In this document: positions 21,706-27,636 of the stretch, piece after piece
Position numbering within the stretch: position 1 is the stretch's first letter
Layout of the letters: each line of letters opens with the position of its first letter
Origin: JAZFYD01 sp036443405
GTDB taxonomy: Bacteria > Planctomycetota > PLA2
Reading direction: 5' to 3'
DNA length: 27,636 bases
Assembly: GCA_036443405.1 (NCBI GenBank)
Contig: JAZFYD010000083.1
Coordinates: 1 to 27,636, forward strand
Made by a program: the position numbers and the translations under genes
Notes under the pieces: model-generated
Database searches by the model: none
What the model saw: the letters and a program-made list of their open reading frames with translations, nothing else
Told to the model about the DNA's origin: nothing

Positions 21706-22896
21706 TCACTCGAACGCGCGTTCGTAGATTTGGCGGATTCGGTACTCGGCTTTGCCCGACTCCGCGCCGCCGAGCTTCACGTGAAGCTCGTACTGTTCGA
21801 TCGCTTGCTTGTACGCGCCCTCGTATTCGTAGATCGCCGCGAGTTTGAACGCGATCTCGGCGCGCAAGCCGCGGTCGTCGTTCGCCTTGTCCCAAGCGAG
21901 GTGGAGCCGCTCGAGCGCGTCCTTGTCTTGTCCTGTGTCGTGCAGGCAATCCGCCAGCGCCGCGTGCGCGCGTGCGTTGTCCGGATCGAGCTCGATCGCG
22001 CGCTCGTAGGCCTTCGTGCTCTCGTCCAGGCGTCCCTCGCGAAAATACGCGAGGCCGAGATTGCGCCACACCGCAGCCTCGCCCGGCGCAAGCTCGGCGC
22101 AGGTCCGGAGTTCCTTGATCGCCTTGTTGTTGGCGGAAAAGAACAGGTGGTTCTCGGCGAGGTTCAAACGCGCGCTCAGCGCGAACGGATCCAGTTCGAC
22201 GGCGCGTGCGTACTCCCGTTCGGCCTGATGTCGGAGTTCGTCGCGGCGGTCGAAGTCGGTCACGAGATCCGCATGACGCGCCGCGATGTAACCCAACATC
22301 TGATGAGCGGCCGCGAACCCGGCGTCTTTCTCCGCCGCGGCCGTCGCACTGACGCGCGCCCGTTCGAGCATCGCCTCGGCGTCTTCGAGTGTCTTGCGGA
22401 CGTCGTCGACCTCTGCCCGAGCGCGCTCCTGGGCGGCGCGGTCGAGCACCTTCTCCAGCGCGCGCATCTCCAGGTCCGCCTCCCCGATCATCCAGTACGG
22501 CTCGGTCGGCTCCTTTTCACGGGCGAACGCCAACAGATCGCGACGCGCCGGAAGATCCCCTTCTTTGAGGTCGCAAAAACCGGAGAGGATCTGCGCGCGC
22601 AGCGGGTCCACACCGGGCGGGGCGGGATCGTACAGCGAGCGCGCCGCGTCGGGGCCTCCGCGGGTGCGCACCAGCCGGATCCGGGCCAGATGAAACGCCA
22701 ACCGGGTCGGATAGCGCTCACAAAGCGCGGCGTACCCGTCGATCGCCTCAGCAACGTCTCCGCGGAGTTCGGCGAGCACAGCGTCTTTGTAGTTCCGGCG
22801 CGCGGCATCGGGCAGGTCGGCGCCCCCGGGGACGTACTCGGGCTCCGGCGCGGCGCACGCGGCGAGAAACCAGAGCACGGCCGTCAACCAGCGCAC
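21706..22896 (-). CDS. TPR-repeat lipoprotein
   Basis: A protein of about 396 aa. A short signal ending in a lipobox (MRWLTAVLWFLAAC) suggests lipid anchoring in the envelope. TPR motifs are spread through the body, clearest in the C-terminal half: VWRNLGLAYFREGRLDESTK, then YERAIELDPDNARAHAALAD, ALERLHLAWDKAN and KLAAIYEYEGAYKQAIEQYE. A Glu/Ala-rich helical stretch lies around the middle (DDVRKTLEDAEAMLERARV). The start is uncertain between adjacent GTG codons at 22899 and 22896. I choose 22896 because TACCAT then lies exactly 6 nt upstream, as for other leaderless genes here. An ATG at 22956 would give an unusually long lipoprotein signal. It is divergent from another TPR gene, suggesting a linked pair. 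Confidence 0.83.
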   Translation of the reverse strand: MRWLTAVLWFLAACAAPEPEYVPGGADLPDAARRNYKDAVLAELRGDVAEAIDGYAALCERYPTRLAFHLARIRLVRTRGGPDAARSLYDPAPPGVDPLRAQILSGFCDLKEGDLPARRDLLAFAREKEPTEPYWMIGEADLEMRALEKVLDRAAQERARAEVDDVRKTLEDAEAMLERARVSATAAAEKDAGFAAAHQMLGYIAARHADLVTDFDRRDELRHQAEREYARAVELDPFALSARLNLAENHLFFSANNKAIKELRTCAELAPGEAAVWRNLGLAYFREGRLDESTKAYERAIELDPDNARAHAALADCLHDTGQDKDALERLHLAWDKANDDRGLRAEIAFKLAAIYEYEGAYKQAIEQYELHVKLGGAESGKAEYRIRQIYERAFE

Positions 22897-22902
22897 CACA
22901 TC

Positions 22903-22908
22903 ATGGTA
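22903..22908 (-). promoter_or_regulatory. -10-like hexamer for the leaderless TPR lipoprotein gene
   Basis: TACCAT read leftward with 6 nt to the GTG at 22896. It helps choose this start over the GTG one codon upstream. Confidence 0.45.
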
Positions 22909-22927
22909 CGCGCTTGGGCTTCGCGCC

Positions 22928-22956
22928 GTGACAGTCCGCAAATCACCACCTACCAT
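22928..22956 (+). promoter_or_regulatory. Promoter of the leaderless TPR gene
   Basis: GTGACA (22928-22933, five of six consensus -35 bases), a 17-nt spacer and TACCAT (22951-22956), then 6 nt to the ATG at 22963. It has the best-formed -35 and spacing of the leaderless promoters here. Confidence 0.6.
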
Positions 22957-22962
22957 TAACAG

Positions 22963-23346
22963 ATGGCCAGTGACCGACCGGACCCGCTCGAGTTGGCGGG
23001 CACCCGATTCCAGGTGAGCGTCGCCGAGGAGGCCCTCGCGCGGGATGCGGACAACATCGACGTGCTCCGCTTCTTGACGCATGCCTATACCGTCATCGGT
23101 CGCATCGAGGACAGCGTCCAGTGCGACGAGCGCCTTGTCGAACTGCTGCCCCGAGACGCCCGGGTCCGTTACAACCTCGCGTGCCACTTGGCGCTGCTCG
23201 GCAACCACGAACAGGCGCTCGAGTGCCTCGGAACGGCATGCGAACTCGGGTTCCGCGACCTCAAGCTGCTCCGAGACGACGACGATCTCGCGGTGCTGCG
23301 CGACGATCCGCGGTACCGGGCGATCGTAGCGCGACTGGGTAGCTAA
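22963..23346 (+). CDS. Small TPR-repeat protein
   Basis: A 127-aa cytoplasmic protein without a signal peptide. Helix pairs FQVSVAEEALARDADNIDVL, FLTHAYTVIGRIEDSVQCDE and VRYNLACHLALLGNHEQALE form two to three TPR units. They are followed by a capping stretch (ACELGFRDLKLLRDDDDLAV, LRDDPRYRAIVARL) that closely resembles the 'lleeDpDlapLRddprF' end seen in many bacterial TPR proteins. The role is scaffold-like, with no partner evident beyond the divergent TPR lipoprotein. The start is set by the promoter 6 nt upstream. Transcription probably ends at the hairpin at 23403. Confidence 0.85.
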   Translation: MASDRPDPLELAGTRFQVSVAEEALARDADNIDVLRFLTHAYTVIGRIEDSVQCDERLVELLPRDARVRYNLACHLALLGNHEQALECLGTACELGFRDLKLLRDDDDLAVLRDDPRYRAIVARLGS

Positions 23347-23402
23347 CTGCGCGCGAAGCGCCCTCGGCCTCGGCCCGGGGGGGGGTCCCCGAGGGACACA
23401 AA

Positions 23403-23433
23403 AAAACACCCGCCCTTCCAAGGCGGGTGTTTT
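23403..23433. terminator. Bidirectional intrinsic terminator
   Basis: AAAACACCCGCC and GGCGGGTGTTTT form a perfect 12-bp stem around a 7-nt loop, with an A-run on the left and a T-run on the right, so it works in both directions. It separates the small TPR gene (rightward, ending 23346) from the HEAT lipoprotein gene (leftward, ending 23460). Confidence 0.9.
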
Positions 23434-23459
23434 CAAACGCGAGTGCGAATCGCGATCAA

Positions 23460-24056
23460 CTACATGTTCTCGGTTCCAACGCGGTCGAGCCAGTCGTTCC
23501 AGCGCTTCACGCCTGCCGCGCGCTGCTCCGGCGAACCGTTGTGGGAAAACCCGTGGTCATGACCGGTGAATTCCTTGAGCGCCTCGAGGCAGCGGTAGCG
23601 GAAATCGACACGGTCGTTTTCGAGACCGCTGACCAACACGGAGTAACCCGCCTTGCTGCCCATCGAGCCCAGCGCCGAGGCCGACTCGAAGCGCACATAG
23701 TCCACGTCGTCCTTGAGCGCCGTTTCCAGCTCGGGAATCACGCGACGATCGCCAACGCGGCCGAGCACCCAGATGCAACCCATGCGAACCATGGGCTCGT
23801 CTGTCTTTAGACCTTTGAGGCACACAGGAATGGCCGCTTCGCCATACGCAGCGATGCGCTCGAGGTTGGTCACGAGGACGACGCCTCGCTGGTACTTGAT
23901 GTTCTCAACGCGAGCTTCGAGCTTGGCACGGACCACCGGGCTCGACACCTCGGCATACACGGGCCCGCTCTTTGACGTCTTGGATGAAGAGCAGGCGCCA
24001 AGAAGTGCCGCTCCCAAAAATGCGGTCACGAACCAAGCGGTCTTGCGAATCGACAT
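23460..24056 (-). CDS. HEAT-repeat lipoprotein
   Basis: A 198-aa protein with a lipoprotein signal, MSIRKTAWFVTAFLGAALLG followed by Ala-Cys-Ser (lipobox), so it should be anchored in the envelope. The body has three to four HEAT units (VRMGCIWVLGRVGDRRVIPE, VRFESASALGSMGSKAGY, FRYRCLEALKEFTGHDHGF). It ends in SPEQRAAGVKRWNDWLDR, a variant of the Trp-containing tail also found on the membrane protein at 15083. The ATG at 24056 has GGAGG about 7 nt upstream, preferred over an in-frame start seven codons earlier. The lipoprotein gene at 24095 lies upstream on the same strand with a gap of about 38 bp, so the two may be co-transcribed. Confidence 0.85.
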   Translation of the reverse strand: MSIRKTAWFVTAFLGAALLGACSSSKTSKSGPVYAEVSSPVVRAKLEARVENIKYQRGVVLVTNLERIAAYGEAAIPVCLKGLKTDEPMVRMGCIWVLGRVGDRRVIPELETALKDDVDYVRFESASALGSMGSKAGYSVLVSGLENDRVDFRYRCLEALKEFTGHDHGFSHNGSPEQRAAGVKRWNDWLDRVGTENM

Positions 24057-24094
24057 GAAAAGTCCTCCGGGAGACACGCCCCACTCAGGGCTCT

Positions 24095-24712
24095 CTACCC
24101 GGCTTCTTTTATCGACCGGAAATCCCGTCCCCCTTTAACTATCAGTTGAATTTTCCGAACACTGCCGTCGGGATCGGTGAGCGTCGCTTCAACCAGGGAA
24201 ATCTCGCCCGCGGTAGCGATCTTGCCGCCGTCCGCGCCGGAAACCTCGCTGGTGTGGTCCCGCCGGAGCAGGATCCGGCGCCCGGCAGGCTTCAGACGTA
24301 ACCCCTTGGGCAGCCGCCAGATAGTGCGCTTGCCGCCGCGCACCGTCGCTTGGAAGAAATCCTCGTGGAATTCCACAAGGATGTCCGTCTGGAGCGCGCT
24401 CGCTTCGGCGCGAAGGGCGGTGATTTGCGACTCGAGAAACCGCCAACTCGCATCGGGCCCCAGGAAGGCCTCGACGACCGTCGGTTCGCCCGAGGGGCTG
24501 AACCGGCCGCGCGGCTCCGCCGGTGTCTCCTTGGCAGCGGTCGCTGCTGGGACCGCCCCCGGCTCGCCGCGACTGACGCGGCCGGCTTTGTTGTCCTCAG
24601 ACGCCACCGTGTCCCGGGCCACGACCGGATCCTCGGCCGCACGTTTCGAGGCGGTGCCGCCACACCCCACCACCAGAGCCGCCAAGCACACAACACAGAA
24701 GCTGCATCTCAT
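24095..24712 (-). CDS. Lipoprotein of unknown function, coupled to the VWA gene
   Basis: A 205-aa protein starting MRCSFCVVCLAALVVGCGG, a typical lipobox (VVGC), so it should be lipid-anchored. A disordered Ala/Glu/Pro-rich linker (about residues 20-75) is followed by a folded part with alternating strands (TDILVEFHEDFFQATVRGGK, RTIWRLPKGLRLKPAG, EISLVEATLTDPDGSVRKI, QLIVKGGRDF). No family recognised. The ATG overlaps the stop of the upstream VWA gene by the 4-bp ATGA arrangement, so the two are translationally coupled and probably act together at the membrane. Confidence 0.8.
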   Translation of the reverse strand: MRCSFCVVCLAALVVGCGGTASKRAAEDPVVARDTVASEDNKAGRVSRGEPGAVPAATAAKETPAEPRGRFSPSGEPTVVEAFLGPDASWRFLESQITALRAEASALQTDILVEFHEDFFQATVRGGKRTIWRLPKGLRLKPAGRRILLRRDHTSEVSGADGGKIATAGEISLVEATLTDPDGSVRKIQLIVKGGRDFRSIKEAG

Positions 24713-26793
24713 GTGTTGGTACTCCGGCGGACGAACGCGCTCAACAACAACGCAGCGGCTGCAGCCAGCAGCGTGACCTGCACCAGGCGGCTCGGCGTTT
24801 TGTCCGCCACCGTTTGCGGATCGTCCGATTCGATGAGGCGCCCCCCCGAGCCGCGCGCGAGCGCTGCGGCCGCATCACGGCACACAAAAAGTCCCGCGGA
24901 CTCCGCGGCCGGGCCGCCGGGCACGACAACCTCGTGTTCGAGGAATCGCACGGTGATCGCCGCGCCGCTCGTCGCGCGCACGCGCGCCTCGTAGGTCTCC
25001 GGTCCGGTCGTGCGCGTCGCAGTCTTTTGTCCATTGACGACAAACGTGGCCGCGGTTTTCATCGCCGTCGCTTTCAGGATCAGCCACGGACCCGCCCGTG
25101 TCGCCCGCAGCGCTCCCGAACGCGCGTCCTGGCGCGCGCACGCGCGCATCAGCCCCGCAAGCGGCTCCGGTACGTACGGCGCGTTCCACACGATGACCCG
25201 GCCCGCCGGCACGAACGCCGCGAGTACCGGCCAGCGCCCCGCGTGCAGAACGACGCTCTCGCCCCGCCCCATCGCGTAGAGCCGGTCGATGTCCCTGACC
25301 GTCGGGAGTTCCGGCACCGCGTCGGCCAACCATCGCGGGGCCGGAGCGCGCTCCACCGGCTGTTCGTGAAGCGGTGAACGATCCGGAGCCGACGCCTCGG
25401 CCTCCTCGAGAGCATTCACGAGCGAGATCTCGTCGGTCGCCAAGAAGTGGATCGGGAACAACTCGGCCGCGGGCGCCGGAATTTTCGACCCGACAAACAC
25501 CGCGGCGGCGTGCACACCCGATCTGCGCCATTCCGCGGCGCGCTCGCTCGCTTCGCGAAACTTCTCCGGCGAGTCGAGCCACTCGCCGTCGCTGACGATG
25601 TAGACGCGGCGCTCGGCATCGGTGCGGCGGGAGAGGCTGCGCTGCGCCGCGTTCAGCGCTGGAGCGATCCGTGTTCGCCCGCGCGCCGGCCAGCCGGAAA
25701 GATCCCAATTTGCGTCCTTGACCGCGGTCCATCTCTTCTCGTCGAAGACTCCGCTTCGAAATCCGATGGCCGCGATCACGTCGTCGGGATGGAATCGGGA
25801 GCGGAGCGCGGACACCGCGGATTGCAGCCGCGCCTTCCACGGCTCCATGCTTCCAGAAAAATCCAGCAGCAACAAAATCGCCCGGCCCGCCGGCGGACGG
25901 TCGGTCACCGGAAGGACGGATTCGAGCGGCCGACCGCCAAAACCCGAGCCCCCCAAGACGAGGAGACCAGCCCCGCCGAGCACGGCCGCGCGGACCGCCT
26001 CCTGTGCCGCGTCGGCGAGCCGAACACCCTTGGCGACCACGACCAGATCCACCGAGTCCTGAAGGTCCTGGAGACGCCCAGACAGGTGCTCGGGAGTGGT
26101 AGAGACGGTCTCGAAACCGGCGCCCGGATCAAGTTCACCGACGACCACGACAAGCGGCCGGGAGCCGACGCGAACCCTCGTACTCTGGAAATCGTTGGCC
26201 GGATCGCCGGGGGCGCCCACCAGCGTCGCGCGATAGCGGACCACGCCGGAATCGTCCACGGAATCCGGAAATACGACGCGCCTCCGCTGGCCCCGACCAA
26301 CGGAAATCCGCTTCACGGAGCCGATTCTGGCGCCATCGCGCTCCAAGCGCACGCCCACGGTCGCGGGCTCGCCGGGCCCCGCCGTGCGCCCGATCTCCAC
26401 TTCGACGAGCAGCGGATCGCCGGTCCCGACCCGCGGCGGAGCGACCACCGACAGGACCTGAAAATCGTCGGCGCGGTCGAGCAGATGCACATCCACGGGC
26501 ACGCCGGGCGAGATCAGCGGACCCGTTCCCGTGTGGCACCCATCGGTGTAGAGCTCGATGCGTTTTGCGCCTGACGCGACGGCGGCCCGTAGGTGCTTGG
26601 CGAGGTCGCTCGTGTCGAATCGAAGGCCAGAAACGGATGCCGGCAGACGTGAAACAGACGCCGACGCATCGATCAAGACGGTCGCGTCGGAAGCCGCCTC
26701 GGGCCGGGTCGGCCCCCACCCCAGCACTCCCGCGAGCGCGAGCAGTCCGGCGAGTGCCGCCGGGATCGGCCGAATGAAGGAATTGGTCCGCAT
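24709..26793 (-). CDS. von Willebrand factor A domain membrane protein
   Basis: A 694-aa protein with an N-terminal signal or anchor (11-28) and a C-terminal span (about 672-687, VTLLAAAAALLLSAF) followed by a basic tail, giving a large periplasmic part. Immediately after the signal is a short strand VLIDASASVS that recalls a degenerate metal site. A central strand-rich region follows, then a segment (VRAAVLGGAGLLVLGGSGF, 267-285) like the glutamine-amidotransferase-type folds found in such proteins. The true VWA domain begins about 305 with the metal-ion-dependent adhesion site DFSGSM (Asp311, Ser313, Ser315) and includes VYIVSDGEW. The layout resembles the BatA/BatB-type and 'VWA + GATase1-like' membrane proteins of Planctomycetota. 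No MoxR ATPase is in the window. Coupled by ATGA to the downstream lipoprotein gene. Confidence 0.88.
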   Translation of the reverse strand: MRTNSFIRPIPAALAGLLALAGVLGWGPTRPEAASDATVLIDASASVSRLPASVSGLRFDTSDLAKHLRAAVASGAKRIELYTDGCHTGTGPLISPGVPVDVHLLDRADDFQVLSVVAPPRVGTGDPLLVEVEIGRTAGPGEPATVGVRLERDGARIGSVKRISVGRGQRRRVVFPDSVDDSGVVRYRATLVGAPGDPANDFQSTRVRVGSRPLVVVVGELDPGAGFETVSTTPEHLSGRLQDLQDSVDLVVVAKGVRLADAAQEAVRAAVLGGAGLLVLGGSGFGGRPLESVLPVTDRPPAGRAILLLLDFSGSMEPWKARLQSAVSALRSRFHPDDVIAAIGFRSGVFDEKRWTAVKDANWDLSGWPARGRTRIAPALNAAQRSLSRRTDAERRVYIVSDGEWLDSPEKFREASERAAEWRRSGVHAAAVFVGSKIPAPAAELFPIHFLATDEISLVNALEEAEASAPDRSPLHEQPVERAPAPRWLADAVPELPTVRDIDRLYAMGRGESVVLHAGRWPVLAAFVPAGRVIVWNAPYVPEPLAGLMRACARQDARSGALRATRAGPWLILKATAMKTAATFVVNGQKTATRTTGPETYEARVRATSGAAITVRFLEHEVVVPGGPAAESAGLFVCRDAAAALARGSGGRLIESDDPQTVADKTPSRLVQVTLLAAAAALLLSAFVRRSTNT

Positions 26794-26857
26794 TGACGGC
26801 CCTTGCCCACGTTGCTACGCTCCCGCCGCCTGAAGACTAACAGGAAGGAGTCGCCTG

Positions 26858-27127
26858 GTGACCAAGACCGAGCTTGTGGAAGCGCTTGCCGAGGGACTGG
26901 GTCTCTCAAAGGCTGAGGCGCAGCGGACCCTCGAAACAACCCTGCTCAAGATCACGGATGGTCTCCTCAGAGACTCTCGCGTGCAGATCCAGGGCTTCGG
27001 AACGTTCACGGCCAAACTGCGCAAGGAGCGCATGGGCCGGAACCCGCAAACCAAAGAGCCGATCAAGATTCCGGCCAGCATGACGGTGACGTTCCGGCCT
27101 GGCCAAGAGCTCAAGAAAAAGCTCTGA
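26858..27127 (+). CDS. HU/IHF-family DNA-binding protein
   Basis: An 89-aa nucleoid protein that binds and bends DNA as a dimer. Seen: MTKTELVEALAEGLGLSKAE forming the helical dimerisation part, the conserved GFGTF (46-50), and the beta-arm with GRNPQT (60-65), where Pro63 is the intercalating residue, ending FRPGQELKKKL. The start is GTG with GGAAGGAG 7 nt upstream. Whether it acts as HU (non-specific) or IHF-like cannot be told from sequence alone. It is divergent from the VWA gene and its last 17 bp overlap the 3' end of convergent mnmA. Confidence 0.95.
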   Translation: MTKTELVEALAEGLGLSKAEAQRTLETTLLKITDGLLRDSRVQIQGFGTFTAKLRKERMGRNPQTKEPIKIPASMTVTFRPGQELKKKL

Positions 27128-27636
27128 TCCGGCCTCCGCCCAAGACAACGTCGCCCTCGTAAAACACAGCGGCCTGGCCCGGAGTCACCGGCCAGGCCGG
27201 CTCGGGGAAATCTAGGATGGCCCGTTTCGGCCCATCCCGGCTGGTTTTCGCCGTGACGGGGGCCGCGCGGTAACGCAGCGCCACCTGGAAATCCCGGGGT
27301 TTTTCCGGCTCCGTGGTCGCCGTCCATACAACGTCATCCAGATGCGCACGACGCACTCCGAGTGAGGTCTTCGGCCCCACGACGACCCGGGCTGTGTCCG
27401 GAGCGAGTGCGATCACGTAAAGCGGCTGGCCCCGCGACGCGCCCTTGCCGGATACACCGAGCCCCTTGCGCTGCCCCACCGTGAAACCCGCGACGCCGCG
27501 GTGGCGGCCCAAGACGTTTCCGTCCTCGTCGACGATGTCGCCCGGCACAAAGCTGTCCGGGCGCTCGCGGCGGACGACGTCGCGATAGTCGCCCGACGGA
27601 ACAAAGCAGATCTCCTGGCTCTCCGCCTTGTCCGCG
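27111..27636 (-). CDS. mnmA: tRNA-specific 2-thiouridylase, C-terminal part (runs off the right edge)
   Basis: MnmA puts sulfur on U34 of tRNA-Lys, -Glu and -Gln. About 174 C-terminal residues are present and the frame is open to the window edge. Seen: KAESQEICFVPSGDYRDVV with the second catalytic cysteine (in EICFVP), then GDIVDEDGNVLGRHRGVAGF, TVGQRKGLGV, PLYVIALAPDTARVVVG, and the terminal beta-barrel ending VTPGQAAVFYEGDVVLGGG. The N-terminal ATP-pyrophosphatase half is outside the window. The stop codon lies inside the last 17 bp of the HU gene on the other strand, so the two genes converge with overlapping ends. Confidence 0.95.
   Translation of the reverse strand, partial: ADKAESQEICFVPSGDYRDVVRRERPDSFVPGDIVDEDGNVLGRHRGVAGFTVGQRKGLGVSGKGASRGQPLYVIALAPDTARVVVGPKTSLGVRRAHLDDVVWTATTEPEKPRDFQVALRYRAAPVTAKTSRDGPKRAILDFPEPAWPVTPGQAAVFYEGDVVLGGGRIRAFS

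Overview
This is a high-GC (roughly two-thirds by eye), densely coded bacterial chromosome segment with about 25 protein genes, one tRNA gene and several families of short non-coding repeats. Lipoprotein signals, periplasmic sensor regions and a rhomboid protease point to a Gram-negative-type envelope. The mix of secreted HEAT and TPR proteins, a DUF1570-like peptidase, HEAT proteins ending in Trp-rich 'LTGQ..W..WW'-type tails and a von Willebrand A membrane protein looks most like Planctomycetota or a neighbouring environmental lineage. That placement is inferred from gene style, not from a marker gene. HemF implies contact with oxygen.

Layout. 1-2083: the N-terminus of hutF (leftward) and hemF (rightward) start 37 bp apart, followed by a small membrane protein. 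2239-4088: an exported HEAT-repeat protein, tRNA-Val(CAC), and about 530 bp of gene-free DNA in which the tRNA 3' end and its downstream hairpins are imperfectly duplicated. 4089-5822: a GAF-histidine kinase-receiver protein. 5832-9618: a leftward run of hpt, rhomboid protease, DUF1570-like metallopeptidase, a beta-propeller-like lipoprotein and an anchored protein of unknown function. 9759-13218: fhs and a stand-alone cyclic-nucleotide-binding-like protein converge on folD, giving both enzymes of the formate/tetrahydrofolate one-carbon branch. 13308-15520: a YjbR-like protein, a polyprenyl diphosphate synthase and a small HEAT membrane protein, with a 29-bp tandem repeat array. 15719-21581: a four-motif ferredoxin behind an 18-bp repeat array, a 56-aa membrane protein, and a 1712-aa membrane regulator. 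21706-24056: two divergent TPR genes and a HEAT lipoprotein. 24095-27636: a VWA membrane protein translationally coupled to a lipoprotein, an HU-family protein, and the C-terminus of mnmA.

Two things stand out. (1) The 1712-aa protein joins a CBM9-like extracytoplasmic domain, five predicted membrane spans, a second periplasmic sensor, HAMP, GAF, a degenerate GGDEF-like domain, a bEBP-type AAA+ module without the sigma-54-contacting GAFTGA loop, and a winged-helix-like C-terminus. It looks like a one-protein surface-to-DNA regulator that has left the sigma-54 pathway. (2) Eight genes carry a TANNNT -10-like hexamer exactly 6 or 7 nt before the start codon and have no evident Shine-Dalgarno sequence, as expected for leaderless mRNAs. 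Many of the others have clear Shine-Dalgarno sites. The rule also fixes several start codons.

Other structure includes a hairpin repeat family (CCAACGGC-loop-GCCGTTGG) with compensatory stem changes, and two inverted-repeat elements, each lying between convergent genes.
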